A stretch of DNA of 38,058 nucleotides from contig JAJRUJ010000013.1 in NCBI GenBank assembly GCA_024277855.1, positions 1-38,058 on the forward strand, read 5' to 3'. A model generated the notes under the pieces. It was not told the origin of the DNA, made no database searches, and saw only the letters and a list, made by a program, of their open reading frames with translations. Shown here piece by piece: positions 1 to 7,742 of the stretch (its first letter is position 1; each line of letters begins with the position of its first letter). Source of the stretch: Candidatus Zixiibacteriota bacterium. Its GTDB lineage: Bacteria; Zixibacteria; MSB-5A5; WJJR01; JAJRUJ01. The translations under genes and the position numbers were made by a program.

Positions 1-132
1 ACCGAAAAACTTGCTCTCTTGCGGCGGGCATTTGCCAAATTCAAATCGAAAGAAGCGATGGAAAAACTGCTCGAACTGATCAGGAAATACCCGACTAACG
101 AACAGTTGCTCGACAATATCCCGACGCGCTGA
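1..132 (+). CDS. rho: Transcription termination factor Rho, C-terminal end (partial)
   Basis: The window opens inside a gene and 43 codons remain before a TGA. The residues match the end of Rho: an L-L-R-R stretch, then EAMEKLLELIRK and the final P-T-N-E-Q-L-L. These line up with DAMEFLINKLA and TKTNDDFF at the end of E. coli Rho. Rho is a hexameric RNA helicase that ends transcription at non-hairpin sites. The catalytic domain lies outside the window, so the assignment rests on a short C-terminal alignment made by eye. The next gene is convergent, with a hairpin between them. Confidence 0.68.
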   Translation, partial: TEKLALLRRAFAKFKSKEAMEKLLELIRKYPTNEQLLDNIPTR

Positions 133-194
133 ATTATCGGTGTGGCCCGGTGGACGTGAGCTCGGTCATGCCTTATTTAAAAGGCAAACGGCTG

Positions 195-247
195 GTGTGG
201 CCCTGACCAAAGGACCTCTTGCAAAGCTCCTGCGGTCAGGGTCACAC
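195..247. terminator. Hairpin between convergent genes, possible bidirectional terminator
   Basis: A 14-bp stem with one G-T wobble (195-208 with 234-247) encloses a 25-base loop that can form a smaller AGGA/TCCT stem. It lies between the end of rho and the end of the convergent gene. No clear T-run follows on either strand, so it may be a Rho-independent terminator of weak form or a processing hairpin. Confidence 0.45.
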
Positions 248-258
248 TTCCCAACCTG

Positions 259-813
259 CTAAAAATCTTTTTTCGTTGTGATCACCGCCAGCAGTTTGGT
301 CAAGGTCGCCACACCTTCCACGTCGGTCGCACTGCCGGATGTATTAAACGTAATCCGCAAAGCATACTGCGCTTTGGCCGAAGTCAGCAACCCCAGGAGT
401 TCCGGTGAGCTGGGGATTTCTTCGTTGACGGTCGTGATCTTACCGGGTTCGACCGTAACCGGGATCGAGGCGACCGGTTCACCGGCAAACGGATCGACCG
501 TGCCGGCCGGGTTGACAAAGGCCTGGAACCGGGCCGTCGCCGCTCCGGTGGCGTTGACAAATTCCGCCTCGATGATGATTTTCGCCGATTCGACCTCGGT
601 GGCATCGTCGAGACCGTCCAGCAAGTTAATTTCTTCGGTAATCAAATTTGTCGTGGCCTGCGGCATCCCCGACGGAAATGGACCGTAGGGATTGACGATC
701 AACTGGGGATCGACAAAACTCAGCAGGTCGACAGTCAAAATCAGTGCTTTGTCGCCGCAGTGGAGAATGAGAAACAGCGGCAACAGGGCGACCAGAATAG
801 ACAAACGTCTCAT
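259..813 (-). CDS. Exported protein of unknown function, possible lipoprotein
   Basis: A protein of 184 residues that I do not recognise. Residues 1-18 form a signal peptide (MRRLS then a run of L, V, F and I) ending in LILHC at position 19. His just before the Cys is not a usual lipobox residue, so lipidation is uncertain. The rest is a soluble, beta-rich-looking sequence with few charges and no motif I can name; VTVEPGKITTV and YALRITFNT look like strands of an Ig-like or LEA-type sandwich. It starts 9 bases after the stop of the barrel gene upstream on the same strand, so the two probably form one transcript and the product may work with that outer-membrane protein. Confidence 0.65.
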   Translation of the reverse strand: MRRLSILVALLPLFLILHCGDKALILTVDLLSFVDPQLIVNPYGPFPSGMPQATTNLITEEINLLDGLDDATEVESAKIIIEAEFVNATGAATARFQAFVNPAGTVDPFAGEPVASIPVTVEPGKITTVNEEIPSSPELLGLLTSAKAQYALRITFNTSGSATDVEGVATLTKLLAVITTKKDF

Positions 814-822
814 AATACCCCC

Positions 823-2247
823 CTAATACATTGAAAACGAGAGCGCCAGTTCCGCCCCCCGTTCAAGCATAATATTCCGACTATGTGTGGCGATGGCAAG
901 GTCAATTCCCGACCGCCCAAACCGAAAACCGACGCCGCCGGTATACTGCCAGATGCCGTTATAATCACGATACATCCCGCCGCGCAAGGCAAAATCGCCC
1001 AACCAGGTTTCCGTACCGAGGTGTAAAGTCGTGCTTATCTCGGTATCCACCAGGTGTACCGCAACAACGGTTCGCTCGAAACGCTTGGCGGCGTTGATCG
1101 TTGTGGTCACCGGGATACGGGCGGTGTAGGCCGCGCCATGAGATGTCTCGCGGGTAATAAACGAGTCGGTGTTATCGTCATACTCGTGTTGTTCCACTGT
1201 CGGAACCCAGCGGATTTGGGCGGCGACGTCGTTCAGCCCGACGCCGAATTCGAAATTGCGCCAATAAAATACCGCCCCGAAATCGGCGCCAAAACCCGAT
1301 CCGATACCGCCGGCGGCGCCGACTGTGGCATAGCGGGTTTCGGCAAGCATCTCAAAGCCCAGCGGGTCGAGCGTGCCGAACAGGGTGTCGGTGGTGGTGA
1401 TCCCGCCATCGGCGGACAGGTCGCGAAAGGCCAGTCCCACGAGGTATTTTGGGCCTGCGCCTACATACAAGGCGGTCGATCCGTCATGGCGTGGATCACT
1501 GCGGGCCGGGTCGTCGGCAAGTTGAGTCGTACGCAGGGCGCAAAACGCAACATCGGTCTGCAAGGCAAGCGCCGCCTGCCCGCGGGCATTGGCCTGCAAA
1601 CCATAATAGGAATTGGGCGCGAGTGAAACGGCATCGCGCAGCGCTTCGCGTAGTTTATCCGCCATCTCCAGGGTACCGCGTGCATGGACCAGGGGATAAG
1701 CATTTAGAGAAAACGGACCAAAATCCCGGCCGATGCCCGGCAAATGCCACACACCGCCGCCGACAATCGATTCCTCCGGAATCGCCCGCCGCGCATCACC
1801 CAGGTATATCTGCAAAGAATCCTGGGACAGGTAGATCGAGATATCGCTGGAGATTTCCGGTGGACTGCTCAACGCATAATTCAGTGGCGGATTAAGCGCC
1901 AGGTTGACCAGCTCAAAAACATTAAAGTCGGGTTGTTCGGGGTCAAACTCCGGTATATTGCCGGCGAAATCAATCAGTCCCAGGGGCAACGGGATATTGC
2001 CGATTGTCTTCCCCGCCGGCACGGCGCGAAAAGCAACATTGGACGATTTGAATCCGCCGTTATCACTGGTGACCACGCCGCCCATCGCCAGTCGACGGCC
2101 ATTAAGAATTTGTGCCTGGATCAGTGCCGGGATCAGTAACGCCGTCAGAAGCAGCAGGGCGGCAAACGGCAGACGGCAACACGTCCAACCGGCGCAACTG
2201 TCCCGCCGGTCAGTTGAAAAACCGCAGTTTCCCACAAGACCTGTCAT
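823..2247 (-). CDS. Outer-membrane beta-barrel protein (TraF/DUF5723-like)
   Basis: The chosen start gives 474 residues and sits 8 bases behind AGGGGG. The open frame runs about 50 codons further upstream, but that part lacks protein-like sequence and a ribosome site. After a basic leader there is a hydrophobic segment (FAALLLLTALLIPALIQAQ) that reads as a Sec signal peptide cleaved after AQA or nearby. The mature part alternates polar and aromatic residues with many G-x-G strands (LYVGAGPKYLVGLAF, FELGVGL-like repeats) and ends in LALSFSMY. The aromatic last residue is typical of barrel proteins recognised by BAM. The architecture resembles TraF-type or DUF5723 barrels found beside exported proteins; the exact family is a guess. 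It is transcribed ahead of the possible lipoprotein gene. Confidence 0.7.
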   Translation of the reverse strand: MTGLVGNCGFSTDRRDSCAGWTCCRLPFAALLLLTALLIPALIQAQILNGRRLAMGGVVTSDNGGFKSSNVAFRAVPAGKTIGNIPLPLGLIDFAGNIPEFDPEQPDFNVFELVNLALNPPLNYALSSPPEISSDISIYLSQDSLQIYLGDARRAIPEESIVGGGVWHLPGIGRDFGPFSLNAYPLVHARGTLEMADKLREALRDAVSLAPNSYYGLQANARGQAALALQTDVAFCALRTTQLADDPARSDPRHDGSTALYVGAGPKYLVGLAFRDLSADGGITTTDTLFGTLDPLGFEMLAETRYATVGAAGGIGSGFGADFGAVFYWRNFEFGVGLNDVAAQIRWVPTVEQHEYDDNTDSFITRETSHGAAYTARIPVTTTINAAKRFERTVVAVHLVDTEISTTLHLGTETWLGDFALRGGMYRDYNGIWQYTGGVGFRFGRSGIDLAIATHSRNIMLERGAELALSFSMY

Positions 2248-2484
2248 CGGCCTGTCCCCCTGTCTGAAGGTACCATTTTTGTTTTTATTAAACAGCAAAA
2301 TATCGAGGTTCTCTGACCGATGAATCCGGGTGAAACGGGGCAGAGGGTCAAGTTTGTATATGGTCCGGCAGGGTGGTAGCCACAATAGGCTGTGCAAATC
2401 AACATACGGCTGTTACCCGACCGAAAAATAATTCTTCTCTCCCGACCCCGTTTCGTATTAGTTTGTTGACCGAGGGAAAATATA

Positions 2485-3549
2485 ATGAGTGATTTAAAAA
2501 ACATCAACGATCTGGCCGACAGGCCACTGACCAGTTTCGCCACGCTCGGCGGGTGAGCGGGAAAACTGGGCCCGGTGGGCCTTGAGGCGCTGGTAAAAAA
2601 TCTGGACTTCGGCAGCTCGCCCGAAGTGGTTGTCGGGGTGGATACCGCCGACGATGCGGGGGTCTATCGGTTGCTGCCCGATGTGAATATAATCTTCACT
2701 GCCGATTTTATCACGCCGGTGACCGACGATCCCTATTGGTTCGGTCGGGTGGCCGGGGCCAATTCACTCTCCGATATTTTCGCGATGGGCGGGCAGCCGA
2801 AAGTTGCGCTGAATCTCTGTGGTTTCCCCACGAAAGGTGTCGCCCCCGAAACACTTGCTGAGATTCTGCGCGGCGGGTTGGAAGCCGCCCAATTCGCCGG
2901 GTGCCAGATTGTCGGCGGCCATACGGTCAAAGACACCGAAATCAAATTCGGCCTCTCGGTGGTTGGTTTGGCCAAAGACTCAGAGATTAAGACCAACGCC
3001 GCGGCCAAAGCGGGTGATTTGTTGATCCTGACCAAACCGATCGGCAGCGGGCTGATCATCGCCGGCTGCAAACAGAAAAAAATCCCGCCGGAAACGTTAT
3101 TACCGGTCGTACAGAAAATGGCCACACTTAACGACAAGGCCGCGCGGGCGATGGTCGAGTTTAACTGTTCGTCGGCGACCGATATCACCGGTTTCGGCTT
3201 GGCCGGCCATGCCTGGGAAATGGCCTCGGCGTCGGGTGTTGAGATAAAAATCAAAGTCGACCGAGTTCCGTTCTACCCTGCGGCGGTCGAGGCCTATACT
3301 GCCGGTGTTCGCTCGGCGGTCAAACTCTGCGGCGAAGAAGACGATCTGAAAGCCGAGTTCGCCCCCGAGGTGGACCAAACAAAGCAGGCCTTAATGCTCG
3401 ATCCACAGACCTCGGGCGGCCTGTTGATCGCTATCGGCGCCGACCGCGCGGAGAAACTCCTCCGGCGGCTGCATGACGACGGCGTCGAGGATGCCGTCAT
3501 CTGCGGCGAAATAGTCTCAACCGATACGCCGCTGGTCTCCTTCTCATGA
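2485..3549 (+). CDS. selD: Selenide, water dikinase, selenocysteine form (UGA at 2554-2556)
   Basis: SelD uses ATP and selenide to make selenophosphate, the selenium donor for Sec-tRNA and for selenouridine in tRNA. The ATG lies 8 bases behind AGGG. Codon 24 is TGA, and the frame stays open across it to give 354 residues. Around it the protein reads TLGG-U-AGKLGPVGLEAL, matching GAG-C-GCKISP of E. coli SelD, so Sec replaces catalytic Cys17 and Lys20 is kept as K27. Downstream are the ATP- and metal-binding parts GVDTADDAGVY, SDIFAMGG, VGGHTVKD, DITGFGLAGHAWEM and LDPQTSGGLL. A protein beginning at the later GTG (2575) would lack the active site and a ribosome site. The gene overlaps the next one by ATGA. 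It implies selA, selB and tRNA-Sec elsewhere in the genome. Confidence 0.93.
2557..2582 (+). promoter_or_regulatory. Bacterial SECIS-like hairpin after the selD UGA
   Basis: Directly downstream of the UGA, bases 2568-2573 pair with 2577-2582 (five G-C pairs and one G-T). This leaves a GGT apical loop 18 bases after the UGA. Bacterial SECIS elements bind SelB through a short hairpin with G and U in the apical loop, usually about 16-37 bases after the UGA, and this fits. The lower stem is poorly paired. Confidence 0.6.
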
Positions 3550-4313
3550 GTAATTCGATCTACGACAATACCGACATTTATCAGGACTATGATCGATCCC
3601 GGGTGTTGTCACCGGAGGTTTATGATCTCTGGTCCGCCGCTTTGACTCGCAATCTCCCCGCCGGCGAGATTCGGACGATTGTCGATCTCGGCTGCGGTAC
3701 CGGCCGGTTTACCACCGAATTGGCCGAGTGTTTTTCGGCAAAAGTGTACGGGGTCGAATTGTCGCAGAAGATGCTTACGCAGGCGGTACAAAACGTCGAT
3801 CATCCGGGCATCAGTTGGTTGCGCGGCGACGGGCAGAATCTGCCGTTGAGTGACGGCAGTGTCGACCTGGTTTTCCTCTCGATGGCCTACCACCATTTCA
3901 CCAATCCGGGCCGGGCGCTGGGCGAAATTTCCCGTATCCTGCACCCCGGGGGTTATTTTTGTTTGCGTACCTCGACGATTGAAAATATGGGATCATACCT
4001 CTGGCCAACATTTTTCCCGACCGCCCGCAAAATGGAACTCGACCGTCTGCCGAACCGTCAAACCCTGCTGACGATAGTCCCGAAATACGGGTTTTCGCCG
4101 CAGGTATCTGAATCGGTCCGTCAGCCGTTTGCCGTCAACCTTGCCGAATATTGCGACAAAATAAGTTTACGCGGGCTTTCCAGTCTTAAAGCAATTTCCG
4201 ACGATGAATTTTCGGATGGCCGGGATGCGTTGTTGCGCTATTGTTTCCAGGAAGAAAACGACGGCCCGGTGTTCGAGGAGATCGATTTGTTTGTTTTTTG
4301 CCGCGACGAGTAA
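3546..4313 (+). CDS. Class I SAM-dependent methyltransferase
   Basis: A protein of 255 residues with the Rossmann-fold SAM site VDLGCGTGRF at about 46-55 (motif I). The acidic residue closing strand 2 is VYGVELS, motif II is LPLSDGSVDLVFLSMAYHHF, and motif III is LHPGGYF. This is the Methyltransf_11 pattern of small-molecule methyltransferases such as UbiE/BioC relatives. The substrate cannot be read from sequence. Its ATG overlaps the selD stop (ATGA), so the two are translationally coupled; a role in selenium methylation is conceivable but only inferred from the neighbour. The C-terminal 100 residues (PKYGFSPQVSESVRQPF onward) are probably substrate-binding. Confidence 0.85.
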   Translation: MSNSIYDNTDIYQDYDRSRVLSPEVYDLWSAALTRNLPAGEIRTIVDLGCGTGRFTTELAECFSAKVYGVELSQKMLTQAVQNVDHPGISWLRGDGQNLPLSDGSVDLVFLSMAYHHFTNPGRALGEISRILHPGGYFCLRTSTIENMGSYLWPTFFPTARKMELDRLPNRQTLLTIVPKYGFSPQVSESVRQPFAVNLAEYCDKISLRGLSSLKAISDDEFSDGRDALLRYCFQEENDGPVFEEIDLFVFCRDE

Positions 4314-4403
4314 GCGTTCCACCTCTAATCTCCGGTTGCGAAAACATTCTGCGGCTGTTATCTTTATTACAGAATACTAATCCAGTTCATTCAGGGGGAA
4401 CCG

Positions 4404-5146
4404 GTGAAGACATTGACCCGGGTGGCGATCTGTATCGCGATTTTCACCTGCTCGACGGTGTGGCGTGTGGCGAGGGTATTGGCGGTCGTATCACCCTGAT
4501 CCCGCAATTAGGCGGGCTGTTCCCGTTCGGAAAACTCGCGGAAAAAGATATGACTCCATTGTTGACCTATGGCCCGAGAATCGATTATGGCGCGGCCAGT
4601 ACCGGCGCTCGATTCGGCCTGGCACTGGAGTTTCGGTTGGCGGAGAATTTCTCAATCGGCGGGGTGGTCGATTATGGATATCTGCCGATCGGACAGGAGG
4701 ACATCAATCCTCTTTATTCTATTGAGGATTGCAATTACTACGTCGTCACCGGACACTATTCACTCGTCGGTTATGGTTTTTACATCAGACAGCAAATGGG
4801 TAAAATTGGGCCATTCCAGAGTCATTTTAGGGTGGAAATCGCCGGCGTCCAGCCGTCGATGTCATATAAGGTCGAATACCTGCGCCAGTACCCATCCAAC
4901 CTTGAGGATTTCAACACTGATGCTAATCTCGAGACAATCGTGCGTGCGCGCCTCGCTTTGGGTGTCACCGGCTCGGCCTCGAACACCACCGGTTACTTTT
5001 TTGAGTGGGGATTCACTCGCCTGTTCGCGCGCGACAGGCCGCTCTTCGCAATCGATGCTCCCCAGGCAGAATCGATAGGCTTCAACTTCGATGCCAATAT
5101 GATTGAAGTCCTGGCCGGAGTAACTTTCAATCTGGGGACCCGTTGA
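4404..5146 (+). pseudogene. Small outer-membrane barrel protein, frameshifted after the signal peptide
   Basis: A GTG with AGGGGG five bases upstream begins MKTLTRVAICIAIFTCSTVW, a clean Sec signal peptide, but that frame stops at 4497-4499. The body of the protein is in another frame, entered somewhere between about 4450 and 4490. It reads EGIGGRITLIPQLGGLFPFG and runs to the stop with barrel-like alternation, ending in VLAGVTFNLGTR. The two parts fit as one protein of about 240 residues if one base has been lost. This could be a real mutation, an assembly error or phase variation. The open frame extends upstream of 4404, but that part is the methyltransferase gene read in another frame. The fold resembles the barrel gene that follows. 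Confidence 0.62.
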
Positions 5147-5258
5147 CCACTCACCCCCTGCCGGCGGACCGTCCTGTCATTTCTCCATTGCGCCTGTGCG
5201 ACCGAACCGATATGTTTTCTGCCGGAGACAATTCGAGAGTTGTCAACCTGGGGGTGGT

Positions 5259-5966
5259 ATGAGAGTCGCGCGATACGGGGGAATGTGCCTGCTTCTATTT
5301 GCTGTTTTTGTCTCGCCGGTGATCGCCGCTGATGACGCCGGGCGTTTCGTCCTTTCACCGTCGGGCGGGGTGACGATACCGCTGGGCGATTTCGCCTCGA
5401 CTACCGAACCGGCGGTCATCGACGAAAGCCGACTTACCGTCGGTTTCGCCCAAAACGGCTATACTTTCGGCGGTACTCTCGAATATTATCTCCTGAACAA
5501 CGTCAGCGCAGGTATCGGCGCAAATTACCATCGGTTGGGGCTTGAATCCGACGCCCTGGCCAATGCTCTGCCCAAACTTGAGATCGACGCGCATTACCGG
5601 CTCATCGAATACAGTCTTTTTATCCGTTATCTTCCGTTTCAACTCGGCTCGACCAGTCCGTATGTCAAAGCCGGAGTCATGCATGTTCGTTTTGATGCCG
5701 CCGCCGATATTTATGACGGTACCGCGAATTTCGGTATTGTTTCGGCAACTGATCCCAGCTTCGGCGTGCAATTCACTTTCGGAATCAACCAACGGGCATC
5801 GAAAAATGTTGCTTATTTCGTCGAGGGGGATTTCTCCCGGATATTCTCCGACGGTGCGGCGATTGAAGCGGCGTTTTTGGGTTATGACGAGCAGGCAAAC
5901 ATTGCCTATGACGGACAGTGGATTTCAATTAAAGCGGGCCTGAGCTATTATTTTGGCGGCGATTGA
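5259..5966 (+). CDS. Small outer-membrane beta-barrel protein (OmpW/OMP_b-brl type)
   Basis: The chosen ATG has GGGGGTGG just upstream and starts a classic signal peptide (MRVARYGGMCLLLFAVFVSP, cleavage near VIA-ADD), giving 235 residues. An earlier in-frame start would place 21 residues of non-signal sequence ahead of it. The mature part opens with GRFVLSPSGGVTIPLGDF and shows eight or so amphipathic strands with turns rich in G, N and D. It ends in WISIKAGLSYYFGGD, the usual last strand of 8-stranded barrels. The likely role is an outer-membrane structural or small-molecule channel; no specific function is visible. It ends six bases from the convergent ATPase gene. Confidence 0.75.
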   Translation: MRVARYGGMCLLLFAVFVSPVIAADDAGRFVLSPSGGVTIPLGDFASTTEPAVIDESRLTVGFAQNGYTFGGTLEYYLLNNVSAGIGANYHRLGLESDALANALPKLEIDAHYRLIEYSLFIRYLPFQLGSTSPYVKAGVMHVRFDAAADIYDGTANFGIVSATDPSFGVQFTFGINQRASKNVAYFVEGDFSRIFSDGAAIEAAFLGYDEQANIAYDGQWISIKAGLSYYFGGD

Positions 5967-5972
5967 CCCCAA

Positions 5973-7034
5973 TCACAAACGGTCGCCGGTCGTCTTGTTG
6001 AAAAGATAACATTTCTCCGCCGGGATGGTAAATGACAATCGCTCGCCCGGTTGGACCGGTGTCAGCCGCGCGGAAAAACCCTTCAACCCCATTTCACCCC
6101 AGCGCAGTTCGACCCAGCTTCCCGAGCCGACAAACTCAACGGTCTGGACCTCGCCGGTGAGGTGACCGTCGGCGGTCGAGATTACCACATCCTCGGGCCG
6201 GATACCCAGGACGACCTCACCCGACGCAGGTTGACTATTGGTCGGAATTGTGATCGACTGGTCGTTGACCACGACCTCTGCTTGATTTTTCCGGTCTATT
6301 TTCCCCGGCAGGAAATTCATGGGTGGACTGCCGAGAAATCCGGCGACAAAACGATTTTTCGGTCGGGCATACACCTCGTCGGGTGTCCCGCACTGCTGGA
6401 CCACCCCGTCGTGCAGTACGGCAATCCGCTCGGAAAGGCCCATTGCTTCGGACTGATCGTGCGTGACGTAGATCGTCGTAATTTTTAACTGCCGATGGAG
6501 ACGTTTGAGTTCGGCGCGCATTTCGATCCGCAGTTTGGCGTCGAGATTCGACAGCGGTTCGTCCATTAAGAAGACACGCGGCCGCCGGATAATCGCCCGT
6601 GCCAGGGCGACTCGTTGTCGTTGCCCGCCGGAGAGTTCCCGGGGTCGGCGCTGGAGATAATCGCCCAGTCCGAGCGACTCAGCGGTTTTGGCGACTTCGG
6701 TTTTGATTTGGTCTTTCGGAATTTTTTTCATCTTCAGCGGAAAGCCGATATTATCCGCCACACTTAGATGGGGGTAGAGGGCGTACGATTGAAACACCAT
6801 GGCCACGTCGCGCTTGCGCACGGTAACATTGGTAATTTCGTCGCCGTCGAAAAATATCGCACCTGCCGAGGGGAGTTCCAGTCCGGCGATTAAATTCAGG
6901 ATTGTCGATTTCCCGCATCCCGACGGCCCGACAAAGGTGAAAAACTCCCCGTCGGCGATAGTCAGATCGAGTGAGTCGATGACGGGAACCTCACCGAACG
7001 ATTTGCTGATCTGTTGAAACCGAACCTCGGCCAT
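5973..7034 (-). CDS. Sugar ABC transporter ATP-binding protein (MalK/UgpC/MsmX type)
   Basis: The start is MAEVRFQQISKSFGE behind GGGGGAA; an upstream extension lacks family sequence. Of 353 residues, the first 240 or so are the ATPase. They contain Walker A GPSGCGKST (36-44), the Q-loop in VFQSYALYPHLSV, the signature LSGGQRQRVALARAI, Walker B VFLMDEPLSNLD and the switch His in YVTHDQSEAMGL. A TOBE-type C-terminal domain follows (VVLGIRPEDVV), as in MalK-family ATPases that power carbohydrate importers. No permease or binding-protein gene is next to it, so it probably serves transporters encoded elsewhere, as MsmX does. Family assignment is secure; the sugar is unknown. Confidence 0.93.
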   Translation of the reverse strand: MAEVRFQQISKSFGEVPVIDSLDLTIADGEFFTFVGPSGCGKSTILNLIAGLELPSAGAIFFDGDEITNVTVRKRDVAMVFQSYALYPHLSVADNIGFPLKMKKIPKDQIKTEVAKTAESLGLGDYLQRRPRELSGGQRQRVALARAIIRRPRVFLMDEPLSNLDAKLRIEMRAELKRLHRQLKITTIYVTHDQSEAMGLSERIAVLHDGVVQQCGTPDEVYARPKNRFVAGFLGSPPMNFLPGKIDRKNQAEVVVNDQSITIPTNSQPASGEVVLGIRPEDVVISTADGHLTGEVQTVEFVGSGSWVELRWGEMGLKGFSARLTPVQPGERLSFTIPAEKCYLFNKTTGDRL

Positions 7035-7252
7035 CTTCCCCCCGTCAATCGTCGGTAACAAAACAGGATCATACGGGAAAAACAAGCATGTTCCGGTGGC
7101 GCACAGCCGCTGTGGAATAACAGAATGCAACAAATATGTCATTCCTGGTCCTGTAGTCCACCTAGAACGGAGGCCGTATCACGGTTGATGTGGCTGGTGG
7201 GTTTTTAAGTCGAAATCTTGCTCAATAGATAGATGGTAGTAACACCGGGTAC

Positions 7253-7270
7253 GCCACCGCTTGCGGTGGC
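7253..7270. repeat. Perfect 8-bp hairpin with TT loop
   Basis: GCCACCGC-TT-GCGGTGGC lies just past the end of the hemerythrin remnant, flanked by a weaker GGTA/TACC pairing. There is no T-run on either strand, so it is a poor intrinsic terminator. It could be a dispersed palindromic element. Confidence 0.4.
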
Positions 7271-7282
7271 ATATACCATTCC

Positions 7283-7685
7283 TTAGCGCTCAGTCGCTGC
7301 TTTTGCCTTCTCGACATATGGCTTATATCGCAGATCCATATCCATGATGTGGCCGGTCCACCAATCCTTCAAGAAGCTCATGGTCTTCATCGCGATATCG
7401 GTCTCATTTTGCAGATATTGCTCGTGCAGTTCTTCCGTTTTCTGAACCATGCGATGATGAAGGATTTTGTGCTCAGCCAAATCCGGATACCCGGCCTTCT
7501 CCATAACCCGCTCTTCATGTCCAAAATGAGATTGAGTGTACTTCAACAGTTCGTCGAGAATTCTTTTGATTTTTCTCTCGTTTTTGCCCGTTACCCTAAA
7601 GTTTGCATGAGAGCATGTGCATGGTACCATTTTCTGCAATCGAGCCTGCAAAACCAACATACCGCCACAATCCCCACTTCGCCAT
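7283..7685 (-). pseudogene. Bacteriohemerythrin remnant with a scrambled N-terminus
   Basis: The last 90 residues are clearly hemerythrin: ILDELLKYTQSHFGHEERVM, YPDLAEHKILHHRMV and WWTGHIMDMDLRY carry the helix-2, -3 and -4 ligands of the di-iron, O2-binding site. The first helix is broken across frames. MAKW, YVGFAGSI and GNGQKRE appear in one frame, while KMV and the sequence joining to ILDEL lie in another. The expected I-D-x-Q-H iron ligand is not visible in any frame. At least two indels are needed, so the gene is probably dead. Its ATG directly abuts the T-run of the aldolase terminator and has no ribosome site. Confidence 0.7.
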
Positions 7686-7719
7686 AAAAAAAACGTGGTG
7701 CACCGGGAGATACACCACG
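7686..7719 (-). terminator. Rho-independent terminator of fba
   Basis: On the minus strand, 24 bases after the aldolase stop, CGTGGTG and CACCACG form a 7-bp stem (7713-7719 with 7694-7700). Eight T residues follow at once. Confidence 0.88.
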
Positions 7720-7742
7720 CACAAACTTCACTCTTATTCTGC

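Noticed and set aside
278-688. Plus-strand open frame of 136 codons opposite the exported protein gene
   Set aside because: It is a shadow frame: no ribosome site, no signal or motif, and the opposite strand has a signal peptide and a better composition.
1054-1626. Plus-strand open frame of 190 codons across the barrel gene
   Set aside because: Low-complexity Gly/Arg/Ala sequence antisense to a gene with a clear signal peptide and barrel pattern.
2575-2577. GTG as a start for a shorter SelD
   Set aside because: It would remove the catalytic loop, has no ribosome site, and lies inside the bSECIS-like hairpin; the UGA-spanning frame explains the conservation.
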